Positions 16,913 to 35,091 of a DNA stretch of 64,000 bases are shown here, in pieces. The notes under the pieces were generated by a model that saw only the letters and a list, made by a program, of their open reading frames with translations, did not search any database and was not told the DNA's origin. This DNA comes from Nymphaea colorata. Taxonomy: Eukaryota > Streptophyta > Magnoliopsida > Nymphaeales > Nymphaeaceae. A program made the position numbers and the translations under genes. The DNA lies in contig NC_045138.2 in the NCBI RefSeq assembly GCF_008831285.2, forward strand, positions 4,493,205-4,557,204, read 5' to 3'. Every line of letters begins with the position of its first letter. The first letter of the stretch is position 1.

Positions 16913-19036
16913 CTAGAATAGTTGATTGTCAAATGAATCAATAGTTACTCGCAAAACCAGTCTCATTTTGCATGAATTTGTTGGAGAAGCTTCCGTCTTT
17001 ACCTTTGGTATGGACATGTTAGGAATCAGATTAGGATTCTGATAGAGAGTAGCAATCATCATTCAGATAGAGAGTAGCAATCATCGCGACTTATTGATTA
17101 GACATTCTCCAAATGAGTCAAATTCAGTAATTCATTACGAAATTCAAAACCATAATTGAACTTTTACATGTCAATAGATGTTGTCTGACAAAATTAGATA
17201 TATATTAATTCAATTCAACAAGAAATCTGTTCTGAAATCAGTGTCGATTACTAGGCAACTTGAATGTGTTGCTGAATTCAACCGATCAAGTCCAGATTCG
17301 AAACAGATAACAACGGATTTGATTAAAATTGATTTTGACTACCAAGTAGACATGAATTTGTTGCCAACTTAAACCGATCAAATCATGCTTCGAATCAGAT
17401 GTCATATAATATCTGAACGTTGGTATCCTTTCCTCAGGTGCAAACACTCCTGTCCTTGGCCTACCATTTTGCCGTCATCCCATCTGCCAATTCTCAATTT
17501 CTGCCTCGTAACATCTTTTGGGGATTAATGACATGTTAAAGCAACACCATAATCATCTCCCACATTTCCATTGTGGATCTCAACTTTTCTGTTTTTTATG
17601 TTTTTCTAACTTTTTAATTAGTCATTTTGATATACTGATTCAAAAGCTAGAGAGTCCTAGACTGCGTTATCCGATTCTGTTTTTCTTCCTTTTTTCTTAT
17701 TTACTTCCTAACTGAAGTTAACACCAATGACAAGAAAAAATTCACAAGTTTGATTCTACACAGGGTTACCCACAAGCCAGATACAACCTATCACATAAAC
17801 TTGCCCCAGGGAACTTACAAAACGATATCAACACACGTTCAACAATTTGAAAATTTACCGAAATCAGTTAACTTGTTAAAACATGTCCCGGATGAGACAA
17901 TTTTCATATTCCGCTTTGCTCTTACAGCATGTAGACAATGATTTATGGAGCAAACTAAATTTTAATATGAACAAAAACCAAGATCTTTACAAAGTGGTCC
18001 ATTGCAAAGACAAGGATCAGATTAAGCAGTAAGCCCCTCCAAATATGTCTTCCTGGAATGTTAACATCCCATACGAGCAGACCTCCACATATTAGTGGAA
18101 AGAACCTGCTCACAATCTCGGATCCACATCCCAGGCTAAAGCCCATCCACATACAAAAATCTGCAAGGACATGATATTCATTCTAAAAAGAAAAAATAGA
18201 TGATAACTAAGCTTCTTCTTTTTACAATAATTTGGCTGCTTGCGTGTATCATGTATCATTTACATAAAAGGAAACAAGAAAATGACAGAAACCCCTATAG
18301 ACAGGAGTAACAGCCTGCAAAATTTCAACTGGTGTCGGCTTCTCAAAAGGAGCATCTACTCTAGGCATAAGGTGGATTGAAGCCATACTGACGATTATGA
18401 TTGGACAATATCACCCTCCTTGCCACAGCACATACCTGTGTGAGCAACAAAGATCACATAGAATCAGACAGAGTACCAACCTCTTTCATGGTTATCAACC
18501 TGAAAGGGCATAGCATGTACCATGAATCGATACATAGAATATGCATAACAAACTATTGTTATCTGGCTAGTGCCACAGATATGATGGAATCTTTAAAATT
18601 GTGCACTTCAACTACAATGTCTGTGTGAACTAACGTTAAGATTTTCTGGAATACACTACGTGAGAGATACCACCTAGATCTTGGTCCTTAGGACATGGTT
18701 TCTGCCATGATGAACTGTATTTACTAGGTATAATCAGGTCACAAATTGTTTATATGAAAACGCCAACGTATTGAAGCACTGATAGTAGAAATTAGAAAGA
18801 TGAACATGTTCATTTTTTTTATTAACCTACAACTTTCCAGCAAGAAAGAACCATATCATGTGAAATGAACAGTACCAATTGTGAGGAACATGGGAGCATC
18901 TTAAGCAACAATCACCAAGATTCATGAGAAAGCTAGAACCTTGCCACTCAAGTTGTACCAATAGCGATCATCTAGACAGAGTCTTCTAGATTCTTGAAGA
19001 CTGATGTCATACTAGCTGCACTCAATTTACATGAAG
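16913..19036. other. Spacer and possible 3' region of the RING-CH gene
   Basis: No coding exon recognised. A short tandem repeat of the word GATAGAGAGTAGCAATCATC lies at 17040-17085. The part nearest 19036 would hold the 3' untranslated region of the minus-strand RING-CH gene, but its end could not be placed. Short minus-strand frames near 17955-18152 have no recognisable domain. Confidence 0.4.
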
Positions 19037-22000
19037 TCAGGCACGAGCTCGAGAGGACCAGACAGCAAAGAGAGACCAGAAGACAAATAAAATTGCACAA
19101 TGACATGCTGGTCCATACTTGACTCTTGGTAACACTACCTGCAAGTTCAAGGTCCTCAGATCAAAGACAGAAGTGACACTCCTCACCCTGCCAGAGTAAA
19201 GGTGAATGGGAGAAAACACATCATCAGATGGAAAGAAACAACAGAGGATGAGATCGAAGCAAAGTTTGAGTTCAACCTAAAACACTAAAAAGGTAATTAG
19301 AAATTGGCAGGCAATTACGAACAAAAAATTTGGCAGTGCTTGCCAATCAAAGTTGAGGAATACCCACATATGAAACACTACATTGACTAATGGGCAAATG
19401 CGATGTTTCCATTGTCATGCATAGCTAATTGAAAGTTATGCCATTGACATGCATGAGATAAATTTTATGGCAGGACATAGTAGGAAAACCTGATCACGCA
19501 TAGGCCTCCTGAGATAATGGATCTAATTCCAGCACAACCTGGAGTACTGATCCCTAAAACTAGTTATAATACCATTACCATAATTTCGTGTTAATATCCT
19601 AAAAAGAGGCAACAAACTACCAATGTCCTTCGCCATTTTGTAACCAATTTTTTATCGGAATAATAACAGCTAGTTGCAGTATGCATGAGAAAAGGTATTA
19701 GATTACAGGTCACGTATTTGACAAGACCATCCACAGATGGATCAGAGAACCCCTACAGGTACAATAAGAGTAGATAGAATATATCTAGATAATGGATGAG
19801 GGAATAGTTAAATGAAAAGAATAAGAAAAAGTCTAACAAGGAAAGGCAAGTGCAAAATAAGATGAATAAGCAAGCAAAGTTTGATGATTCAGGAAGATCT
19901 ACACCCTGTATGATAAGCAAAACGTTGTACACACACTTAATGTATCAGGTGATGGTGAAACAACGCATGTGAAAAAGGGGCAATAACCATTAGAACAATA
20001 TAAAAAAAAATGGAAAAAAGATAAAAGCAAGTTATGGACAATAACAAAGCGAAGATTCCAAATTGACCAAATCATCGGAAAATCATTGCAGACACTGCAA
20101 GAATAAGATGCCCACAGTGCTCTAAGCTTAGAGGAAGACTAAGGTCAAATCTACAACTGGCACCAAACAACCTGAAAGCATCAAATCACAATTAAGGCAC
20201 TGAAGTGCAGAAGGTTGTCGTATTTATAAAAACCTCTCTATGCGCGCGCCGCCCCCCCCCCCCCCCCCCCCACTCACACCCAAAAAAAAAAAGAAAAAGT
20301 GAGAAACCCTGACTCCTTCCAGTTAAAGAGAATAGAAATAACAATGAAAGCACAGATTAAGTAATAGGAGGACAATGTAAAGGAAAGACTTAGTAAGATT
20401 AAACAGTGTGCGGCACTAGGCAGAAAAGGGGAAATAAAGCTTGCAAGGTCTCCCCAGAAGATGATGAGGCATGATGATGAGAATCACACGACTACAGTTA
20501 AGCTACTTGATTTTTGTGATCTAAATACTTTTCATATAATTACCAGCTAGGTAAATCACAACTAGGACAGACTTAACAACAATAGTTACTTATCTAGCAA
20601 TGAAGTCCTATATGCAGTACATAGTTCAGTATAGTGAACCGCTGCTAAGGGGTGGTTTACTAGTGGCTTAAACGATCGTTTCAAACTCTTCAATCATTTG
20701 GGAAAGGAGAAATGACATGAAGAACTGTTTCATGGCACATTGAATTTTGTAAAAAGCCAATAAACCAAGGTGAGTAAACAAACTAAAAGTAATAAACTCA
20801 AAAAGGAATATCAAAATGTACAATGGTATCCAAACACCAACAAGTAAAGTGACAGAACACAGGATTCCTGCAGGCTCCTTTTCGCTAAAGGATTCTTGAT
20901 GCATTCTGCTTTCCAATTCATCGTAAGTGGGATTTGGGATTCTGACCTACTCTACTTGACCCTGTTAACCATGGGTTTTCTGAACAAAAATTGAAATGCA
21001 TCATTATTTTGAGAGTATGACCTTCAAGAAGTGAAGCCACCGGACAGTGAGGCAAAAAACAAAATACAGAACGAGGGAGTCACAGAGGAACAAAATTATT
21101 AAACAAAGGAGGAATAAGCTTTACAAAGCCATTCTTCTTAAGACCGGGTAATGCATAACAAAAAAGACTACAACTTAGATTAAATGTTTTTAGAACTATT
21201 TTTATTTATTCCCCAAATCTGCAGACTTCATGTAACATGGATTATCGCATAATACCAATAGGACATGAAACCACATAAAATTGCAAATAAAAGGGGGTAA
21301 GCTAGGCTAGCTAGCAATGAGATTTCATAGGCAAGTTACCATTATTCCTAAGTCATAAACCACCATTCTTGCTTCTTCAGTTTTATTTTTTTGATTCCTT
21401 TCTTTTCTCTAAGAACGTGTATGTGCATGAAAACATGCACAGAGCCATAGATACATGCACGTGATTAAACATAAAAGGCAACAAAAACCAGCACTTGAAC
21501 CAGCACAAACTCTATCAAAAATAAATTCACAGGAACTTTTCTACTTACAAATCGAAGGAACACGACAATGGTCAAGGCGCAAAGCCCTCCCAGGAAAATG
21601 TGGAGGCCACTTCTAGCAGTTTTCTGTCAAACAAAGTTATTAAGAAGATCTCAGAATATATGAAATATTAAAAGGAAAGAATAATTCTTTAGTGGGACAC
21701 AAACAGAATGCTCTTTTAACCAATGATTTTTTTATTTTTTTTTTACAAAGCAAGGAAAACAAATAGAAGACAAAAAATTATTACAGCAAAAATAAAAAAG
21801 GGCAACAATGCCCCGTTGAAAGGTCTGGGCAAGAAAACCAATTCAGCTTCACATGGCTCAACTTTGATTTACTCCTATCTAACAATCATCTCTTGTATGG
21901 CCATTATACCAGCTAAGAAGGCACGTCATAATCAGTTTAGAGTGACACACGTCCACCTATATTCTTTGCAGATAAAATTTCATAAATCTCGTACATAAGA

Positions 22001-23010
22001 GATGCTGATGAACAAATGAAAAACTTACAGACTTAAGCATGCTAATGGCTCAAAAGAAGGACCTAAGATTTCAATCATCATAAAAGCTTAGATACCTTTC
22101 CAATGCGAGGTGCAATAAGCCATGCAAGGGTTATCGTGAGCAGTCCGGTGGCTACTAGTATCCCAGCACTTTCTACAGCCCATTTGGTGGCACGGTTCAC
22201 ATTGGAGCTAGTTTCCTCAGCAGGAATGGTGGAAGCTTGATCAATGGTGCCTTGTGACAATGTAGTGAAATGGTTCTGTGGATTAAACCACAAAGAGATC
22301 TCAGTAAGTCTCAGCAATCGAATAGCAGCGACTGCATCAGGATCCGCACGTGGATTTGACTGCATATGTACAGGAGTAAGTTCTCCAGCAGCAGTTCTTT
22401 CTCTTAAGCTCTCGCATTCCTTTAACAAAAATATAACCTTATGGAAATCTGCTGTCCTAATATTTGTTGCTATGCTTCCACAAATTTCACAGACAGTGGA
22501 TCCATGATTGATGAACCACTTAAGTGCACAAGCATAATGTACAAGAGCAAGATCATTCTTGCATGAACATCCAAGATTAATCAGCGCATCATGATAATGG
22601 TAGGACCCAGCTTCCAAACCTGCACTACAGATAAAAACTTCACCTTCAGGACTCACAAACTTAAGAAAAGTAGGCTCCGTTTCAGAGTCCTTCGGATCAC
22701 CAACGCCATCATGAGCATTTCTCGTATTATCTTTATGTCCTGAGCTATTTTCCCCGACACCTTGTGAATCAGCATCTATAGGGGGAATGATGTTCAGGAA
22801 AACTAGTGCAGCATCTCCCCTTCTATCAGGCTCAGCAGATTGACAAACACGACAAATTTCTGACGATTCTTCCTCGTCTGCACCTTCATAAGATGTAGAG
22901 GTGGTCTCCTGGCTCTCCTCCTTTTCGGCTTCAGAAATTGAAGTTGTTTTACAGTCCTCAGTTCCAGATTCGCAAGATTGAACATGGTCTTCTTGCACAA
23001 CCATTATCAT
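19037..23010 (-). CDS. RING-CH (C4HC3) zinc-finger membrane protein, probable E3 ubiquitin ligase
   Basis: Three coding exons, 23010-22096, 21623-21549 and 19138-19037, join in phase 0 to a 363-residue protein. Residues 1-50 are acidic and Ser/Thr-rich. The RING-CH ligands appear to be C53 and C56 (ICRVC), C148 and C150 (GCSC), H158, C161, C174 and C177 (VCEIC), with tryptophan in ALKWF. RING-CH proteins usually recruit an E2 enzyme at membranes. The spacing between C56 and C148 is 91 residues, far longer than typical; the insert includes a conserved-looking KFVSPEGEVFIC stretch. After the finger come three hydrophobic segments: about residues 280-298, one coded by exon 2 (FLGGLCALTIVVF) and one by exon 3 (AILFVFWSLFAVW). 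The chain ends SSRARA. Family assignment is strong; ligase activity and target are inferred. Confidence 0.88.
20252..20271. repeat. Homopolymer C tract
   Basis: About 20 consecutive C residues follow a GCGCGCGCC run inside the second long intron of the RING-CH gene. In this AT-rich setting it stands out and could form a G-quadruplex on the opposite strand or be a length-variable or assembly-error site. Confidence 0.8.
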
Positions 23011-23683
23011 ATGAAAATCTCCGCCCCGATTTTACGCTTATTTAAAACACAAAATTTCTAACATAAACTGCCGAAAGTGTTTCAAACAACAAAAACAACG
23101 TAATTCTTCAACGCACTAGAGTTGCCGTAACATTTTGAATTGGATAGACAGATAAAGCCCCCAAAAGCCATAAAGTTGGTGATCAAAACAGTAAGAATAA
23201 GCAAAGCCATGGAACCAGCTTTATCTACAGAGGCGGCTCAGCGAAATCAAGAAAACTCAATGGCTCGTTATTAAACTATTGCAGCGCTTGAGGCATTCTG
23301 CAGTGATAAAAAACTGGCTCGAACAGAGAGATGCCACTGTTATATGGCGACCAGCATCTGCATTAGAAATAAGACGATCTCTAAGACGGAAATTAAGATT
23401 TACGAATTCCACCAACCAAGAGATATTCAGTCTCCTTTGTTGCTGAAAACTCAAATATCACCAGCGAACTAGTTTGGCAAGTTTGGTACAAAGATAAGCA
23501 ACATAATATTCAGACACCGGATTCTATATCGATCAAAGTCTCCCACCCATATGCACATACAAATCAAACCCAAATAACTAAAGCAGGAAAGGAAGAAGAT
23601 TGTGGTTACCCGATAAGAATAAATGAACAAATCCACCAAACGCTTCATACCAGACCGACTACCGAGACAATAAAAACAAAGAA

Positions 23684-28400
<4,717 letters not shown>

Positions 28401-28939
28401 TTTAAAATTAAGAGCTACATGACGGTTGAGATTTATCCTGATAAAATTCTTTGGTGGCCTATTATGGGTCAAGATATTTTTAAATCAGCCCATCAAGCAC
28501 AACCCTATTCCCCATCTCTCTTTCTGTCTGTTCCCCTTCCATCTCTTTTAGTTTCTGTCCATTCTTTTCACCATTTCTCAGTTTCTGCCGTTGCTCTGCT
28601 GGGTTTCCAGTTTCCACACAACCAGCGGTTCTCTCAATGTCTCTCGCTCCTTGTTCTGGTTTTAATTTCTCACGTTCTTATGCTGATGGGTTCCATGTTC
28701 GTGTGGGTTAAGGGGCTCTAAATGGACTGCACACATCGTATTGAAGCGTGCCCATTAAAAAACTGGGATTACTAGGTTTGTCACATGGGTGCTGACCACG
28801 CTGTAAATTTGCTGCTACACCAGAAATCAGATGCACACTGGTTGTGCAGTGGGTGCAGTTGTTAATAATGCATGGTTATTGTGTTTATGTTGTATATAAT
28901 TATAAGCATATAATATACATATATGTAAAATCATGCATG

Positions 28940-29113
28940 TATTGTTTTGTTAGTTTTTTATTTATTTTATTTTTCCTATTTTTTAAGATTTTTTTAATTT
29001 TTTTTAAAAATTTACTGTATTTTTCCCCTTTCTTTCCCATTTTTTTCAAGCTCGCTGTATTATACCGAGAAAAACCTCGCCGTTGAAACTCCAAAACGTT
29101 ATTTGTGACTATG
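28940..29113 (+). repeat. AT-rich repeat family, partial copy
   Basis: A T-rich tract followed by GAGAAAAACCTCGCCGTTGA and AACGTTATTTGTGACTATG. The same right end is found in the copy at 35838-36242 with few differences. No coding potential. Confidence 0.6.
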
Positions 29114-30814
29114 TTTTGAACATAGTTTAAGATTGCATTCTCAAGAAAAAAATTATCAATCATGTTTAATATTTACAGTAGGCCTTAGAAGGCTAAGTCT
29201 ATAGATTAAATGGATTTAATGTGGGCCCTATTTCAATGCTGTTATTTATTATCAGTGATCTAGTTAGCCTTGACAAGAGATACAAATTTTAGATCCTTAA
29301 CATATATACTTTGGCTATGAATATGAATGTAGATTAGCTGGAGGTTATCCGTTACAAGCATGCTAATCTGTGATACTATGTACAGAATACGTCCTACCAT
29401 TCAGCAATCCACAAACACCGTACTGATACTCATTTACATTTTATTGCAGTTGACAGTATTATGCAGCAATCAAAGATCAGTACACTTGTATCTAGACTTT
29501 TACAACATTCAAGGAGGAGCCCGTTAAATTCAAATTGTTTTGGTGAATGCCTCTGGCCTTTCACAGATTTTTTTAGTATGAAATGTTAGCGCTTCATGAT
29601 GCAGATGTTGTATTTTATTTTCCTTTTTGTTTTCATTTTGTTGCAAGGATATATATGTACCTACAGTAAAGTGTGAGGTTTTTTTGGAATGAGATGGTAG
29701 AGCAACCAGCGTCTGCACCTGTGTGGGTGTTCCAGCATGCACATGTTTGTTTGTTAGGGCCAATTGACAAGGTAAATGTAGCTGAAGCCAGAAAATGCAT
29801 TATTTAGGAAATGTAAATGTATGTACATGGTTCAATGAATTGATACTGAAGTTGGTCTGGGAAAAAAGCTCAATAGAACCAAAAGTGTCTTGTTTATGGA
29901 ATTCTCATGAACGAGCCCGAACTCCAGGTTCATATAGGCAAAAAAGAAGCCAGTCTATTTCCTAAAGATTTGTTCCCAAGGTGTCCTTTTTTGAGATGGG
30001 CAACGTGTTCACACACACAAGCAGACATATAATTTAACAATAGATGCACACCCACACATGTCATATCAAATAATGAAAACATGAAACTGCAAAATATTTT
30101 TTTAACTATGTGTATTAATCAGAAGTAAAATAAAGACAAAGAATCCTTGTTCATGCCTGGCTCATCTACATATAAAAATGAGCCCAGCATTCGCTGCAAG
30201 CAGTTTTATACAAACATGAACACACTGTTGAGGAACTGAACTGGCCTAATTATTAGCTGCTTGGTTAATTTTTTACCCCAGCTAAGTACTTGATGTGCTA
30301 CATAGTACATGTTATATAGTAATTAGTAGGAGTGGTAACACTGTACAAAATGAAGGCATAATTTTGTCAGGTATCTCGAACTCAGCCCAAATTGCTGGGT
30401 AGATGCATATAAGTGCCTTCCTCACCATATCTGATATATTGCCTGAATTGGTGTTGATGCCCCTTCTTCTTTTCTTATTGTTGGTATTTCTTGATAGTTA
30501 GTTGAAACTTCTCCATCTTGGTGGAGTAAGAGGTCCTTTAAGCCACAGTGTTGGTTTCTAGTTCTGGTTCATCAGTGTGATTGCTTTTGTTTACTCGTTC
30601 ACTGTGGATCTGTAATTTTTGTCCAGTCTTCAATCATGTTTGCTCAGGCATACGTATTAATGGAGTGCATCTGGTGAGCATGAATCATGTTTTTGTGAAA
30701 ATTTCAAGTATGAACTGACAATTCTGTTGCAGTTTCATTTTTACCCTTAAAAAATGTGGATGTATCTGTAGTTTAAGAAGTTATGCAGACTAATACATAT
30801 GATGGAATCGTAGC

Positions 30815-31235
30815 AGCAAGTAACATTGTCGGGTTTTTATCAGCTAGATTTTCTCTGTATTTTTGGCAAAATGGTTTCTTTCAGGAAAATTTTGGAGTTT
30901 TCTAAAAAATATAAAAAACTAAATGTTAGGTAAAAATACAATAAATGGAAAACTAATAAGAAGACACAAAAAAAAACATCTATTTAAAATGATTAAGTTG
31001 ATGAAGTAATAAGCATTGTATTGCAGCCGGGAGATCACGTTAAATACCTAAAACAAGAGGAAATAAAACAGTGAAACAAAAGTTGAAAAAAATGAAAACG
31101 GAAAATGAAATAAAAAATACAAATCGTGATAAATTGATTTTTAATTGTTTTTCAAATTATGACTTTTTTCTTTCTTTGATTTTTCATTTTTTTGTTAATA
31201 TCATGATATTTTTGAAAATATCATGGTATTTGTGG
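30815..31235 (-). repeat. AT-rich repeat family, reverse-orientation copy
   Basis: Starts with a TCGGGTTTTTATCAGCTAGA block, the complement of the family right end, and finishes at about 31199-31232 with ATCATGATATTTTTGAAAA, the complement of the family left end. Length is about 420 bp, similar to the copy at 35838. Strongly diverged inside. Confidence 0.5.
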
Positions 31236-31989
31236 CTATGATTGGAATATCGGATTTTTGCTACTCATGTAGGTCTCTCTCTTTCTCTCTTTTTATGCTT
31301 CTTCTTTCATGACACTAAAGAAGCTGATGTTATGGCTCTCTCTGAAATGGTAATAAGTGATTGCTTAACTGTTTTTTTTTTTTTTTTTTCTTTTTTTGGA
31401 GTCTTGCTTTGGGAGAGCAATTTTCACTATTATATGCATGCCTGTTATGCATATACACCTTTGAAAATCGGTAGTTTTGCTCTTTTCTGGAAGGACCAGC
31501 TGCTCCTCTGGTGCAACTTTTAAGTTTTAAAGTTTTGGATGGTTAGTTAAACTTTTGTGGTTGCACATTACGGGAGAACTATCCAAATCCTTTCTGCCAT
31601 TGTTTTTATCTTGATTTTAGTTTTGAAATCAGAAAACTGATCTCAAAAGTCAGATATTGATTGATAATCTTAAATCCCAGTTCAACGCATTGTACAGAAA
31701 AAAATCCATATCCTCGTGTCATTATCTTGTGATCTTGTATGTTAGTTTTCATTGTAACTAATGTCAGTGTTTTCCAAAATACGACATTATAGACAGGAAA
31801 AATAAGAAAAGCAAAAAGTGAAAAATTGTCAAGAAAAAATAATGTATTGTTGCGGGTTTATTTAAAAATACTATTTTTTAATATAATCTATTTTTTTTTT
31901 GTTTTTTCCAACATTTTTTGCCAATTGTTCAGGTTTTTTATCAAATTTTTTTGTTAAGAAAATTAGTAGAAACTAGAAACCACTGGCAC

Positions 31990-32390
31990 AAATATCGCAA
32001 GATTTTCAGAAATCTCATAATATTTATGATTAAAACAAATAAAATGGTAAAATCTTGTGAGTTTCTGAAACTCTTGCTAAAATGAAAATCTCACTTTTTT
32101 TTCCTGAGATTTTAATATTTTTTATTTTTTAAGATTTTTAAAATTTTTTAAAAATTGTCAAGGCTTTCCCGAGATTTTCTTGAGATGAACTTGGCCGAAA
32201 ATACCCATGAAAAACCTATTTCCCCAAGAATGATATTTGTGACAACGGTAGGAACTAATAAGTTCATAACTTCATATATATATATATATATGAATTCTGA
32301 AAATTTTCTTGAGAAAAACCTTTCCAATGAGTACCTGAGGAAAGCCTCACTGATGAAAATTAGAGAACGATATCTGTGACAATGTTAGTT
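31990..32390 (+). repeat. AT-rich repeat family, copy with duplicated right end
   Basis: Begins ATATCGCAAGATTTTCAGAA, reaches a family-like right end GATATTTGTGACAACGG at about 32232-32248, and carries a second, related right end GAGAACGATATCTGTGACAATG at about 32362-32384 after a short TA repeat. The two ends suggest a nested or internally duplicated copy. Confidence 0.45.
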
Positions 32391-32825
32391 TTGGAAATGT
32401 ATATCTTGTTTTAAAACTTGAATATTGATTTTAGATGGCTATCTCGATCCACAGAAATCCATATTGAGGCCTCAGGCTATCTATTAGTGCTTGTATCATC
32501 GTGGTCTCCTAGTCCGCATTACTGCATCTTCAGAGTTCACCTCCTAGCGAACTAGGGAACACCCTTGGATGCACAGAACTTTAGTCTTCAAATGTTCATT
32601 GTTCCCAATTCCACAAAGCATTTTATCTTTTTTATTTTCTTTTTTCAAAAGAATGGGATGAAGGGACAATTGTGTGTGAATGTGCAAGAGGGGAGGCCTC
32701 AGTGGGAGTTTTACAGTTAGGTTTAACAGTTTTAGAAAGTGATTAAAATCAATCATGAACTGCTAGCCACTGATACTCCTTTGGCTTTATGTTATACAAT
32801 CTGGCCCTATTTGCTATCTTTGCAG

Positions 32826-35044
32826 GAGAGATTGTACTGCAGTCCTTTGTTGGGTGCCTCTTGAGAAAAGTTATCCTTTAACTTACAGGCATGGGTTTGC
32901 TATAGGTCTGCAAAGAGGACCACAACTATGTTACTCTACCATCTCATATGGGGAGTTTGAGGAGGCCCACACTGATCTGCCGAATGACGAGGAGCTGATT
33001 CCTAACAAAAGAGAGATCCAACCACAAGGAGTGGACCCAAAAAAGGGTTGGAATTTCAGAGGCGTACACCGGGTATTTCTCTGTTTTCGTTTTAAGCTTG
33101 GGAAGTGACTATGGAACTAAAAAATTTATTATTACTTAATAAATCATATACATGAGGAACTAACTCAGGCATATTTCCTCTAGGCAATTATTTGTGGTAG
33201 ACTTGGACAAGCTCCGGTTCAGAAAATCCTCAGGAATGGCCGGACTGTAACCATTTTCACAGTGGGAACAGGAGGCATGTTTGACCAAAGAACTATCTGG
33301 TCAGAGAACATGCCAAGACCAGTTCAGTGGCACAGGATTGTTGTACATAATGAAGCGCTTGGTGCATATGCTGTTCAAAAACTTATGAAAGAGTATGTAT
33401 GTTTAATCTCTTCATTCATTTTGGTTTCAACTTTTTACAGTTTTTCTTTCTCGAACAATTTTTTCAGTCCATGCCACCTTAGTACCTACTAGTGCAGCTC
33501 TGCAGTTAATATACTAAATTGGTTTTGTATAGTTCTAACTGTGTCCTTTCCTTCTTCTCTTGTTTCAATACTTAGCTCACCAGTTTATGTTGAAGGGGAC
33601 ATTGAGACAAGAGTCTATAATGACAGCATCAATGGGCTGGTGAAAAATGTCCCTGAGATATGCATCCGGCGTGATGGTACGAACTTGTAAATTTGTAATA
33701 TTTTGCTTTGCATGTGCCTTAAACATAAGCACCCACTGGTTTTCATAAATATTTGATGATATTTGATCTGATTTCCTCATTGAGCAATTTGAGGAAAATA
33801 TACAAGGATTAGTGGAGATCCATCGGAAGCATTAATAGGTCATATCCCTTTCTATGCTACTCCAGAACAATCTCTACTAAATTGCGGTTAATGTTGTGTT
33901 AAGTTTCTTTATTATTCTGGGTTCTTCTCATTTATGAGATTTGAGAAAACAAACTTTTCCCCTACATGTTTTTAAGATATGGTTGTAAAATTTGGGTTTT
34001 CTAATGTTCTAAAAAAAACTTGAATACTACTCACCTTGTTGTCTCCCATTATTGCACTAGGCCTCTTTTCCGGTATAATCCTAGCTGGGAACCAATTGCA
34101 AATATGCTAGCTGGCTAGTGTGCTGATCACATTTCTGATCAGCACATGGATGCAATCAAATGCCTGAAAAACCTTAGAGTTAAGCATTCATTTCTGGACT
34201 TGAAAGTCCGATAAAATATAATGCAGGTTTAGCAAAAGTAGGGTAATTCCATTGTTTTCTAGTGAACCCAATCTGGTGACTGCATTTGCAATTGGGCATG
34301 GTTCATTTGCTAGAGATTTGATACTTGAGTAACTATTGTAAGTCAGCCTAAATTGGCTGATTTGAATCAAATTGGTGGGATGCTCCTCCCATTATCAGCT
34401 GACACAGGGGTGCCACGTGTAATACACAATTCACTTTAAAATTATTTTTTAAATATTTGAAACTTTTCCCAAGTTTTTTGCATAATTGTTTTTTTCAATT
34501 TATTAATTATTATTATTATTATTATCATTATATATTTAATTTATTTTATAAAAGTAAATATAATAATAACTTTTTGCTGTTTCATATCCTTCATTTGTAT
34601 CATGATTCATGGATAGTTCTTGTGCAGAATTTGAAACACTTGAAAAATCTTCCATGTTCTGTAATAAATAAACGAAGAACTGTTCCTGTTGACATAGTTC
34701 TCTCTCTCTTTTTCTCTCTCTTGTTATATATATATATATATATATAGATATTCTAGTGGGTGGACATGCAGCTTCAGGTAGTATTGAACATACATAAATA
34801 CATATATACAATGTACATGCACATGAATATGCTATATAGTCAAAAGCGTTAAACAATTTCTTAGTGCTAAACCTTGCCTAGGGCCTAGCCAAGGCTAGGC
34901 TGCTCCAGGCAATCCACAGAAAAAGTACAAAAAGTAAATAAGCAAAAAGAAAGTTCATAATTAAATATTAAATAATTTACAAGCATTGTGGCACACATAC
35001 AAAACACAAATTGATTCAGCAAATCCAAGAAATGATGATTAAAC

Positions 35045-35091
<47 letters not shown>

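Larger units (their letters stand above)
28401..32825. other. Probable 5' region and first intron of the mitochondrial SSB gene
   Basis: The exon at 32826 must be preceded by an exon carrying the start codon, because it opens mid-codon and has no in-frame ATG. A pyrimidine-rich, leader-like stretch at about 28500-28660 with an ATG at 28637 is a possible first exon, but a phase-consistent splice to 32826 was not found; a downstream alternative acceptor at 32842 would fit phase. The interval also holds copies of the AT-rich repeat family listed separately. This assignment is inference. Confidence 0.3.
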
